A stretch of DNA of 64,000 bases, from contig CAMVMF010000005.1 of NCBI GenBank assembly GCA_947168515.1, positions 31,598 to 95,597 of the forward strand, written 5' to 3'. The DNA comes from an uncultured Bacteroidales bacterium (GTDB taxonomy: Bacteria > Bacteroidota > Bacteroidia > Bacteroidales > P3). Shown here piece after piece: positions 57,735 through 64,000 of this stretch. The position numbers and the translations under genes were made by a program. Below the pieces are notes generated by a model that was not told the origin of the DNA, did not search any database, and was given only the letters and a program-made list of their open reading frames with translations. The stretch's first letter is position 1. Each line of letters starts with the position of its first letter.

Positions 57735-57943
57735 GCCATGTTGCCCAAATTAGACCCTCTTTTGCACTCGGAGCTTCGGCTGGCCATCTATTACATCACC
57801 GGTGCCAATGAAGAGCAGTTGCTCATCTTCACCTTTGCCGAATTGGTGCTGGTAGCTACCGGACTGATTATCAAACATCAATACAAATAAGCCATGTTGC
57901 CTAGATTAGACCCGCTTTTGCACTCTGAGCTGCGGCTGGCCAT
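57632..57943 (+). repeat. 156-bp tandem duplication spanning a gene junction
   Basis: 57632-57787 is repeated at 57788-57943. CTGGCCAT occurs at 57624, 57780 and 57936, exactly 156 bp apart, marking the borders. The first roughly 110 bp (end of the membrane protein gene) are identical in both copies, while the last 46 bp (start of the winged-helix gene) differ at six positions, all but one amino-acid change (Lys to Arg) being silent. Confidence 0.9.
57738..57890 (+). pseudogene. Chimeric small frame made by the duplication
   Basis: A 50-codon frame whose first 17 codons (MLPKLDPLLHSELRLAI) are the start of a winged-helix gene and whose rest (YYITGANEEQLLIF..., ending LIIKHQYK) is the end of the membrane protein gene. 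It is the by-product of the 156-bp duplication and is unlikely to be functional, though it still has a normal start, stop and gene spacing. Confidence 0.7.
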
Positions 57944-58184
57944 TATGTCGATACTGGCTGGGGTGGAGGAGGCCGACTTCAATTACCTCAAGGAGCAGAC
58001 CGGTGCCACGTCGGGCAACCTGAGCGTGCAGATTGACAAACTGGCCGAAGCAGGTTACATAACCGTTGAAAAAGGCTTCAAAGGCAAGATGCCGCGCACC
58101 ACCTGCCACATAACGCCCGAGGGAACCGAGGCTTTCCGCAGCTACGTCAAAGCCTTGAAGAAATACATCGCCACAGGGAAGTAA
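57894..58184 (+). CDS. Winged-helix transcriptional regulator (HTH_34 type)
   Basis: A 96-residue DNA-binding protein of the MarR/ArsR-like HTH_34 group: LDPLLHSELRLAIMSIL, the recognition region TGATSGNLSVQIDKLAEAGY and the wing VEKGFKGKMPRTTCHITPEG. It likely represses its own operon with the membrane protein upstream. Its first 17 codons exist in a second, diverged copy 156 bp upstream. A terminator follows directly. Confidence 0.9.
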   Translation: MLPRLDPLLHSELRLAIMSILAGVEEADFNYLKEQTGATSGNLSVQIDKLAEAGYITVEKGFKGKMPRTTCHITPEGTEAFRSYVKALKKYIATGK

Positions 58185-58186
58185 AC

Positions 58187-58220
58187 AAAAAGGGGATGCC
58201 CCTTTTTTTGAGGCATCCCC
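58187..58220. terminator. Terminator between convergent genes
   Basis: AAAAAGGGG-ATG-CCCCTTTTTTT (58187-58208) forms a terminator for the plus strand. A longer alternative pairs GGGGATGCC (58192-58200) with GGCATCCCC (58212-58220). The convergent DUF5692 gene ends 21 bp later. Confidence 0.85.
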
Positions 58221-58240
58221 ATTGTGTTAGGCAGGGTGGT

Positions 58241-59332
58241 TTAGTCGACATCGGCGCGTGCCATGGCATCTTTGTAGTACTTCTGACCCACGAATACGTC
58301 CTCCTTGTAGGGGTTGATGTGGCGTTTCTTGGCGGTGCAGATGATGTAGGCGAAGGCAATGACATTGGTCGCCAGGGCCAGGGCGCTGATGACGGTCATC
58401 ATGGTGGGGTTGGCGGCCACGGTGTCGACCGTGGTGCCCACGGTGGCGGCTTCGCCACCGGCCACTGCATAGAGCTGCTTGACGGTCTCGATGCCGTCGG
58501 GATACTGCACGGGCAGCACGGCCCAGCTGAACCACTGGCGGCCGTCTTTGAAGGTCTCCTGGAAGAGAGGGAACACCTGGGCGAACATGCACCAGATGGC
58601 CAGGGTGTTGGCGCGGTTCTGTATCCAGCCGCCGCGGTTCCACAGGAGGGCAGCCACCGTCGGGGCCAGCAGCAGGGCGATGCCGCAGTACCAGCTGTGG
58701 GTGGGCAGGCAGTTGTAGGTGTAGGCGAAGTTCCAGATGTCGTAGACCAGGATGTAGACCCAGGTCATGTCGGCCCAGATCATGTCTTTCTTGTCCTTTG
58801 AGGAGTAGACGTTCCACCAGGCGGTCATGCAGAAGATGTTGAACAGACCGGCCAGGCCGTTGAAGACGTTGTGCCATCCGCCGAAGAGCCACACGCCTTC
58901 GCTGCTGAGCCACCATTTGTTCCAGCCCATGACGGCACTCTCGAAGTCGGAGACGACGGCGATGAGAATGTTGATGGCCACGATGACGAAGGGGAAGGGT
59001 TTGAACCAACGCTTGGCACCGATGCCCCATTTGTACTTGATCATCATGAAGCCGATGCAGCCGGTGAGGGCGGCGTAGAGTTTGGCGTAGTGGAACCAGC
59101 CGTTCATGTAGATGTGGGTCTGGTTGTTCACGGCCCATTCGGCTCCATTGCGGGCTCCGATGGCGATGGCCACGAAGTAGGCTGTCAGCAGCACTGGGAT
59201 GACGAAGAAGGTGATGGCACCGCCCATCTTGGTGCGGCGCGCGAATTCGTTCCAGAGGATCAGACCTGCCAACACCACTAGCAGCATCCCCCATTGTGTA
59301 AGGGCATTGGCCCCGTAGACTTGAAAGAACAT
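58241..59332 (-). CDS. DUF5692 multi-pass membrane protein
   Basis: A 363-residue integral membrane protein with about ten helices and many Trp residues; landmarks MNGWFHYAKLYAALTGCIGF, VMGWNKWWLSSEGVWLFGGW and WVYILVYDIWNFAYTYNCLP. The family is found in gut anaerobes and has no established function. Its leader contains a hairpin, GGACGGC (59393-59399) with GCCGTCC (59414-59420), and a good promoter lies at 59427-59458. It is transcribed divergently from the DUF1294 gene. Confidence 0.75.
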   Translation of the reverse strand: MFFQVYGANALTQWGMLLVVLAGLILWNEFARRTKMGGAITFFVIPVLLTAYFVAIAIGARNGAEWAVNNQTHIYMNGWFHYAKLYAALTGCIGFMMIKYKWGIGAKRWFKPFPFVIVAINILIAVVSDFESAVMGWNKWWLSSEGVWLFGGWHNVFNGLAGLFNIFCMTAWWNVYSSKDKKDMIWADMTWVYILVYDIWNFAYTYNCLPTHSWYCGIALLLAPTVAALLWNRGGWIQNRANTLAIWCMFAQVFPLFQETFKDGRQWFSWAVLPVQYPDGIETVKQLYAVAGGEAATVGTTVDTVAANPTMMTVISALALATNVIAFAYIICTAKKRHINPYKEDVFVGQKYYKDAMARADVD

Positions 59333-59426
59333 AGTTTTTTTGTTTTTAAAATTAGTTGTTGTTATCTATTCTATCAATCTGATTTTCTTTGCGGACGGCC
59401 CGGTTCCAGCTTTGCCGTCCGTTGTG

Positions 59427-59458
59427 CAAAAGTAATCATTTTTCCCGAAGTGACAAAA
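59427..59458 (-). promoter_or_regulatory. Promoter of the DUF5692 gene
   Basis: On the minus strand TTTG (59458-59455), 20 bp, TACTTTTG (59434-59427). A similar plus-strand box, TACTTTTG at 59465-59472, lies 20 bp before the DUF1294 start, so the two promoters are back to back and overlap. Confidence 0.6.
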
Positions 59459-59492
59459 AAAGTGTACTTTTGTACCGGAAAAAACAACGCCG

Positions 59493-59870
59493 ATGTCCGC
59501 GACAATCATCATACACTACCTGCTGACCATCAACCTGCTGACTTTCGTGGCCTACGGTCACGACAAGTGGAAGGCCGAGAACCCCGACCCCAAGGCCCAG
59601 CCACGCAAGATTCGCACAGGCAAGAAGCATCGGAAGAAACGCCGCAAGGGGAAGCGCCCCCGCCACGCCCGCCGCCGCACGCCCGAGGCCACCTTGCTGC
59701 TGCTCGCCGTCCTCGGCGGCAGTCCCGGCGCACTCCTCGCCATGCACCTCTTCCGCCACAAGACACTCCACAAGAAGTTTACCCTCGGCATCCCCTTGAT
59801 ACTGGTGGCACAAGTGGTGCTGGCAATAGTATGTGCCTGGCTGTTAACAGCAAACAATGTCTCAATGTGA
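59493..59870 (+). CDS. DUF1294 membrane protein with a basic insert
   Basis: A 125-residue protein: N-terminal helix (TIIIHYLLTINLLTFVAYGHDKW, shortened here), then a strongly basic stretch of about 25 residues (RKIRTGKKHRKKRRKGKRPR), then RRTPEATLLLLAVLGGSPGA, the DUF1294 core motif, and the closing HKTLHKKFTLGIPLILV. DUF1294 proteins are usually about 85-100 residues without such an insert, so the Arg/Lys block between helices one and two is unusual. Function unknown. It is the last GC-rich gene before the AT-rich island. Confidence 0.8.
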   Translation: MSATIIIHYLLTINLLTFVAYGHDKWKAENPDPKAQPRKIRTGKKHRKKRRKGKRPRHARRRTPEATLLLLAVLGGSPGALLAMHLFRHKTLHKKFTLGIPLILVAQVVLAIVCAWLLTANNVSM

Positions 59871-59878
59871 AATAATAT

Positions 59879-60586
59879 ATGACATTGTCACTGAACTTTA
59901 ATGACAAAAACATGAAACTTAGAGAAGTCAAGAATGATCTGCTAGTTGGGCTGACCCCTTTCGCTTCCACTAATGGATTTAAGATAAACAAAGGGCAATT
60001 TTTGATGAACAAAAAGACCTTGATGGGATCTGCTTCAATTTCATTCGAACATCTGTCGGGGGTGGACAATATACAAATACAAACCTATGTTGAGATAAAG
60101 ATAGATGCTATTCACAATATATGTGAAAAACATGGATTTAACCTTAACTACACGGCTTTTATCAATCTATTCGTTTTGGAGTCCGTTTTTAATAATACCT
60201 ATACATGTGATACACAATGGAAACTACAAATCAATCAAAAAGAAAGATTTTCAGTGCACTCAATACAAGATATTGGTAAAATTATTGAACAACTGATCCC
60301 AATGCTTAACAATGCAGTCAACTATATCAATAGCAATTCTTGTGTAGAGTCAATAGACAAAATGTATAATACAAATCCACTATATGAGTACAACCCTAAT
60401 TGTTCAGGGATGGATACCCATTGTATTATTGGCTTAATAGCGGCGAAACTGAACAACAATAATTATTCTCATATTCGCGAAATTTACTCCAACAAGGTGG
60501 AATGTTGTGTTTTTTTGGAAAGCACCAAGCATTCTTATTTTGCCATTAGAGACTTTCTTGATGTGATGGACCACACTACGGATTGA
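59879..60586 (+). CDS. Unidentified AT-rich island protein
   Basis: A 235-residue soluble protein, Asn- and Ile-rich, starting at ATG 59879 or ATG 59912 (MKLREVKNDLLVGLTPFAS). The opening resembles small immunity-type domains that begin with a helix followed by KINKGQFLMNK, but I cannot assign a family. Codon use and GC are markedly different from the preceding genes, consistent with horizontal transfer. It is the first gene of the AT-rich island ending at nifJ. Confidence 0.5.
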   Translation: MTLSLNFNDKNMKLREVKNDLLVGLTPFASTNGFKINKGQFLMNKKTLMGSASISFEHLSGVDNIQIQTYVEIKIDAIHNICEKHGFNLNYTAFINLFVLESVFNNTYTCDTQWKLQINQKERFSVHSIQDIGKIIEQLIPMLNNAVNYINSNSCVESIDKMYNTNPLYEYNPNCSGMDTHCIIGLIAAKLNNNNYSHIREIYSNKVECCVFLESTKHSYFAIRDFLDVMDHTTD

Positions 60587-60845
60587 GCGTGCCCCCAAAG
60601 TCCGCAAACGAAACCGTGCAAACTGCAAAGGATAATGGGCATGCAAACACGAAACAAGCAAAACAGATAGTCCAGAGCGACACTCCGACAGACGAGGAGC
60701 AGTAACCTACAAATGACCAACAATATGCAGTCACGAGGAATCTACCGGTGGCTGTTTTTCTCTTATTCGTGTAAAATATTTTCCGATAATTCGGCAAATA
60801 TTATTATATTTGTACCCTTATAATAGAACGGAAAAAGAAAATAAT
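60587..60845. other. Island intergenic region with a promoter-like box
   Basis: No gene supported. TATATTTG at 60805-60812 is a good -7 box, 34 bp before the nifJ-leader-like copy at 60846. Confidence 0.4.
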
Positions 60846-60940
60846 ATATTAATCCTTAAACGTTTAAGCTTATGACAAGACATGCAGTACCATCCAGCGA
60901 ATGGTTCGATAGAGAAGTGGAGAATATGGTTTATGGCTTG
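60846..60940 (+). repeat. First copy of the nifJ leader
   Basis: 60846-60874 matches 63853-63881 over 29 bp (ATATTAATCCTTAAACGTTT and AAGCTTATG), including the perfect 14-bp palindrome CTTAAACGTTTAAG. Further on, GGTTTATGGCTTGTGAC (from 60928) resembles nifJ codons (GTTTATGACTTGTGACGG). A 23-codon frame (MTRHAVPSSEWFDREVENMV...) opens at the copied ATG but is not a recognisable nifJ fragment. Confidence 0.8.
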
Positions 60941-60973
60941 TGACACGTCTAAGGGAACAAAAATACTTTGACA

Positions 60974-61483
60974 ATGAACACCACACTCCCCATAGTTCAG
61001 CCCAGTAGCGATTCCATCGTTGTATACCAAAGCAGCGACGGCGTTGTGCAACTCGACGTGCAGCTGGCTGACGAGACGGTGTGGCTGACACTGAACCAAC
61101 TGTCATTATTGTTTGACCGTAATAAGTCTGTCATTTCAAGGCACATCAGCAACATATACAGTGAAGGAGAATTGTCGCGAGAGGCAACCGTTGCAAAAAA
61201 TGCAACAGTTCAGAACGAGAATGGCCGTCAGGTGGTGCGACAAATTGAATACTATAACCTTGATGTCATCATATCGGTCGGCTACCGCGTGAAGAGCCTG
61301 CGAGGTACGCAGTTCCGCATCTGGGCCAATCGAGTATTGAAGGAATATCTGATGAAAGGTTACTCGGTCAACAACAGGCTGGAGCGACTCGAACAGCGTG
61401 TATCAAAGACTGAAGAGAAGATTGACTTCTTTGTACGGACGTCGTTGCCACCTGTGGAAGGTGTGTTCTACTCTTTAGTATAA
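60974..61483 (+). CDS. RhuM-family protein, C-terminally truncated
   Basis: A 169-residue protein matching the N-terminal half of RhuM/virulence proteins: VVYQSSDGVVQLDVQLADETVWLTLNQLSLLF, shortened here to DETVWLTLNQLSLLFDRNKS, a DNA-binding-like start; then SVISRHISNIYSEGEL, the conserved YYNLDVIISVGYRVKS and FRIWANRVLKEYLMKGY. Full-length members are about 330 residues and continue after VEGVF with a second domain; here the frame stops at VEGVFYSLV, and the missing part is not found in other frames downstream. RhuM genes are common in pathogenicity and defence islands. ATG 60974 is preferred to TTG 60968. Confidence 0.8.
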   Translation: MNTTLPIVQPSSDSIVVYQSSDGVVQLDVQLADETVWLTLNQLSLLFDRNKSVISRHISNIYSEGELSREATVAKNATVQNENGRQVVRQIEYYNLDVIISVGYRVKSLRGTQFRIWANRVLKEYLMKGYSVNNRLERLEQRVSKTEEKIDFFVRTSLPPVEGVFYSLV

Positions 61484-61589
61484 CCACTATCGACGTGCCG
61501 TATTGCATCAACTGTCTACAATCTGTTTGCAAAGGTAAGAGAACAGAACAAATAGGAAACTGATGAAATAATTAACAATTTGTATATAT

Positions 61590-62195
61590 ATGAGAGAAGA
61601 AGATGATATTATAATTATTGAAAAAGGTGATGTTATACCATGTGATTTGGACGAGAAACCTACGAATTGTACGACTATTAAGATTGAAGGTGATTTCGAT
61701 TTTGATATTGACCGAGGCCCTCATTTTAGCAGGCATCCAAAGTTAAAAGAATTTATTACCTCCAATAATCAGACTCCATTTACGGTCATTGATGGAGTAC
61801 TATATTTACGATTATGTAACGACACAAAGAAGAAGGACATGAACCAGGCATTCAACGGCGAGTCAGGTTTGGCTCTAGTTTGCTGTCCCCCTCAGAATCC
61901 AAACAAAGACATAATACTTCCTGATAATTGTTCCATTATTTGGGGTTCTGCATTCTATGGGTGTAAACTACAATCATTGACAATACCAGATTCATTACAG
62001 ACAGTTGCTTTTGCCGCTTTCTATAATGTCAATATAAAGAAATTATACATTCCCAATAGGATAATAAATATATATCCAGATTTTGCAGAAGTTAACGAAG
62101 ATGTCGAATTATTGAATAGGTTAGCCAACAAATCTCTTGACGATGATGTAATACGTTTTTGGAAAGAAAGAATAACTGCATTAACAAGGTTATAG
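61590..62195 (+). CDS. BspA-type leucine-rich repeat protein, short
   Basis: A 201-residue AT-rich gene product with an acidic N-terminal part and LRR_5/BspA-like repeats in the second half (SIIWGSAFYGCKLQSLTIPD, LQTVAFAAFYNVNIKKLYIP), ending in a helical tail. No signal peptide is seen, unlike most surface BspA proteins, and only two to three repeats remain, so it may be a cytoplasmic variant or a remnant. It lies 106 bp after the truncated RhuM gene on the same strand. Confidence 0.6.
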   Translation: MREEDDIIIIEKGDVIPCDLDEKPTNCTTIKIEGDFDFDIDRGPHFSRHPKLKEFITSNNQTPFTVIDGVLYLRLCNDTKKKDMNQAFNGESGLALVCCPPQNPNKDIILPDNCSIIWGSAFYGCKLQSLTIPDSLQTVAFAAFYNVNIKKLYIPNRIINIYPDFAEVNEDVELLNRLANKSLDDDVIRFWKERITALTRL

Positions 62196-62268
62196 AGGAT
62201 AAAAAAAACAGAACTCATCAAATCAACATAAAAGAAAAAACACTAATCCTAAATAACAATGGATTATT

Positions 62269-63204
62269 ATGGAACTAAATGAAAAATATCCACAAATTAT
62301 ATATTCTAATCTGATTGACCCTATTCTTTCTTTACCACCAGAGCCAAAGAAAAATAAAGTAAAGCCAATAATGTATCCCATTATTTTGGTTGCTCTATTA
62401 TTTAGCATATGTTCTATTTCTGTTTCATTCATTAGATTCAAAGATTCAGTCATAGAAGGCGTTTTGGGAACCATTTTTAGTATTGTGATTTTTTTATTTG
62501 TAATTGTAGGAATTATTTTTATTCTTGACACTACTTGGGGATACAAAAAAAGATATAATAGATGGAACAAACAGATAGCTGACTTAAAAGAAAACGAATT
62601 AAAACGAAAACAACGAAAAGAGCAAATTGAATTACTTATACGATCAAGGCAGTCTGCTGAAATCGAAACCTATGAGGTAGATGAATCTGTAAGAAAAGGC
62701 ATATGTGAAATATGGTTTTATAAAAAGATTAAAAAAATAATAGAGCCAAAAGATGGAGAAGTTTCTATTAATAAGAAAGTAATGATTTTTGGACATCTTG
62801 ATTTAGAATCCATGTCAACTAAATTTTTTTACCCAGATATTGCAATCATAATTGAAAACCTATATATAGATGTTGAGATAGACGAGCCGTATACAATGGA
62901 TAGTAAGTTGCCTATCCATTGTGTAGGTAGTGACGATTACAGAAACTATTATTTAGCATCTAACGGATGGGAAATAATAAGGTTCTCTGAACAACAAATA
63001 GTTGAACATACCGAAAAATGTATAGAAACAATAAAAAACACGATTGATTATATTTTAAATGGAAGATGTGGTAATCCGGTAACTAATCCCAATGGAAGCT
63101 GGATAACAAATCGTTGGGATGAAACATCTGCAAAAAACATGATGAAAAACCGTTTTAGAGAATCCTATTTGTATGATGATGTGGGAAATCTAAAAACACA
63201 ATAG
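62269..63204 (+). CDS. Membrane protein with PD-(D/E)XK-like (DUF559/Vsr-type) domain
   Basis: A 311-residue protein: two membrane helices (about 34-56 and 61-90), a charged coiled-coil region (about 96-135) and a cytoplasmic C-terminal domain. In that domain YPDIAIIIENLYIDVEIDEP (188-207) has the Asp and Glu-x-Asp spacing of DUF559/Vsr-like nuclease folds (compare the IEVDG motif), and SNGWEIIRFSEQQIV (231-245) matches their late IRFxxxEV segment. The Lys of the classical ExK is absent. A membrane-tethered nuclease would fit a defence function, but that is inference from motif spacing. AT-rich and foreign-looking, like its neighbours. Confidence 0.55.
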   Translation: MELNEKYPQIIYSNLIDPILSLPPEPKKNKVKPIMYPIILVALLFSICSISVSFIRFKDSVIEGVLGTIFSIVIFLFVIVGIIFILDTTWGYKKRYNRWNKQIADLKENELKRKQRKEQIELLIRSRQSAEIETYEVDESVRKGICEIWFYKKIKKIIEPKDGEVSINKKVMIFGHLDLESMSTKFFYPDIAIIIENLYIDVEIDEPYTMDSKLPIHCVGSDDYRNYYLASNGWEIIRFSEQQIVEHTEKCIETIKNTIDYILNGRCGNPVTNPNGSWITNRWDETSAKNMMKNRFRESYLYDDVGNLKTQ

Positions 63205-63330
63205 TTAAATATAGGTCACCTCCAATTATTAATTCTGAACACGAATTTCACTAATCTAACGAATTATTATTCGTGTCATTCGTGTTATTCGTGTTCGTCA
63301 AAAAATGAATATTTGGTGGTTGCCTATAAT
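63205..63330. repeat. Dispersed ATTCGTG-type repeat
   Basis: CACGAATTTCACTAATCTAA and CGAATTATTATTCGTG, then several TTCGTGTTATTCGTG units at about 63235-63300. A related sequence on the opposite strand lies at about 45945-45985 (AAATTCGTTAGATTCGTGCA). Confidence 0.5.
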
Positions 63331-63402
63331 TAATCCTTAAACGTTCAACCTTAAGGCAAAAGCGTTTATGACTTGTGGCAGAAAGCATAAGGATTAATTA
63401 TA
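63325..63402 (+). repeat. Second, degraded nifJ leader copy inside an inverted repeat
   Basis: TTAATCCTTAAACGTTCAAC (from 63330) and CGTTTATGACTTGTGGC are a shortened, mutated version of the nifJ leader and first codons. The segment is bounded by perfect 15-bp inverted repeats, TATAATTAATCCTTA (63325-63339) and TAAGGATTAATTATA (63388-63402). Confidence 0.75.
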
Positions 63403-63439
63403 AAGCAATAGAAAGTGATTGAATTAGCTACCCCTTTAA

Positions 63440-63547
63440 CTGGTTACAGATTGTAACCAGTATCACATAATTTGACCGTTTGTATAATTGTTTTGGGGCC
63501 AAATCTCTTGACTGTGCTTAATGTAAACCCCTCGAATTCGAAGGGTT
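63440..63547. promoter_or_regulatory. Two inverted repeats upstream of nifJ
   Basis: CTGGTTACA (63440-63448) pairs with TGTAACCAG (63452-63460), a perfect 9-bp dyad like a regulator site. AACCCCTCGAATTCGAAGGGTT (63526-63547, one mismatch) is a second dyad. The rest of 63548-63800 shows no gene. Confidence 0.4.
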
Positions 63548-63810
63548 GATATAAATGCCTGTAAAAAAATCTGTCATTATCTGAAAAAGTTGTATTTTTT
63601 CAAACCGATACTTTAAAATATTCGGATAATTTAAAGTACGACTTGATGATAAAACGGTATTACACTGGACAGGTATCGCCGTATGAAAAACAATATTGAG
63701 ATTATCCCTGTACGGGAATTTCTATCCGACCTTTGGGCAAAGAAAATCTATTAGTTGGCCAAAAAGCACTTATTACCCAAAATAGTTTTCTCTAATCCAT
63801 TTTATTTTTG

Positions 63811-63818
63811 TATTTTTG
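63811..63818 (+). promoter_or_regulatory. Promoter -7 box of nifJ
   Basis: TATTTTTG at 63811-63818 (a second, overlapping phase at 63803-63810) with a T-rich -33 region near 63786-63790, 60 bp before ATG 63879. Confidence 0.5.
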
Positions 63819-63866
63819 TAAATTCACGCGTAAAGTAATAAAGAAATTTAAAATATTAATCCTTAA

Positions 63867-64000
<134 letters not shown>

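Noticed and set aside
63683..63754. 23-codon frame MKNNIEIIPVREFLSDLWAK... upstream of nifJ
   Set aside because: Too short to support, with no recognised family; may be a remnant of a larger gene but nothing confirms it.

Overview
The window is bacterial chromosomal DNA from the Bacteroidota, most likely order Bacteroidales. Evidence: genes are preceded by Bacteroidota-type promoters (TTTG or TTG, about 20 bp, then TAnnTTTG) rather than Shine-Dalgarno boxes, and the gene content is typical of the group (S46 dipeptidyl-peptidase, DUF5686 and PorT-type outer-membrane proteins, a TonB receptor, lipid A export and Kdo genes, nifJ). The core is GC-rich. Two segments, about 1-1.1 kb and 59.9-63.85 kb, are AT-rich and look acquired. 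I cannot fix the family or genus.

Layout. 1-1.24 kb: a partial reading frame, a candidate 6S-like RNA, a small gene broken by an in-frame TAG, and tRNA-Ala(GGC). 1.7-6.4 kb: a rhodanese lipoprotein facing a minus-strand run of DUF5686 protein, beta-barrel protein and C1-type peptidase lipoprotein. 6.4-7.2 kb: repeats around a 0.33-kb element with terminal inverted repeats. 7.2-20.7 kb: an export cluster (TolC-like channel, HlyD-like adaptor, MacB/FtsX-type permease, ATPase, two more permeases) followed by an NtrC-type sigma-54 activator and a histidine kinase; a near-consensus sigma-54 promoter lies just before the TolC gene, so the cluster probably regulates itself. 20.8-27.1 kb (minus): PRiA4_ORF3 protein, rubrerythrin with two rubredoxin domains, and a two-gene peptidase operon (HEFGH metallopeptidase lipoprotein and a DPP11-type S46 peptidase). 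27.3-34.3 kb: VWA membrane protein, flippase, TrmH-type methyltransferase, GNAT protein, beta-barrel protein, metallophosphoesterase. 35.0-39.1 kb: ECF sigma factor, two unknown proteins and a TonB-dependent receptor. 39.5-49.3 kb: Ig-like lipoprotein, second flippase, fabD, beta-barrel protein, lptB, kdsD, recQ. 49.4-56.2 kb: a co-directional run of phosphodiesterase, thioesterase, GH29 fucosidase, DMT transporter, phosphoesterase, C69 dipeptidase and DUF1905 protein. 56.2-59.9 kb: a decayed YafQ-type toxin, a membrane protein/winged-helix pair altered by a 156-bp duplication, DUF5692 and DUF1294 proteins. 59.9-63.85 kb: an AT-rich island with a truncated RhuM protein, an LRR fragment, a membrane protein with a nuclease-like domain, and extra copies of the nifJ leader. 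The window ends inside the start of nifJ.

The most unusual property is a family of heptad-periodic intergenic repeats. Their orientation follows transcription: one set of modules follows stop codons and the complementary set precedes start codons, so many intergenic transcripts could fold into long hairpins. The repeats have also spread, in frame, into the TolC-like gene and appear to supply the ends of two neighbouring genes.
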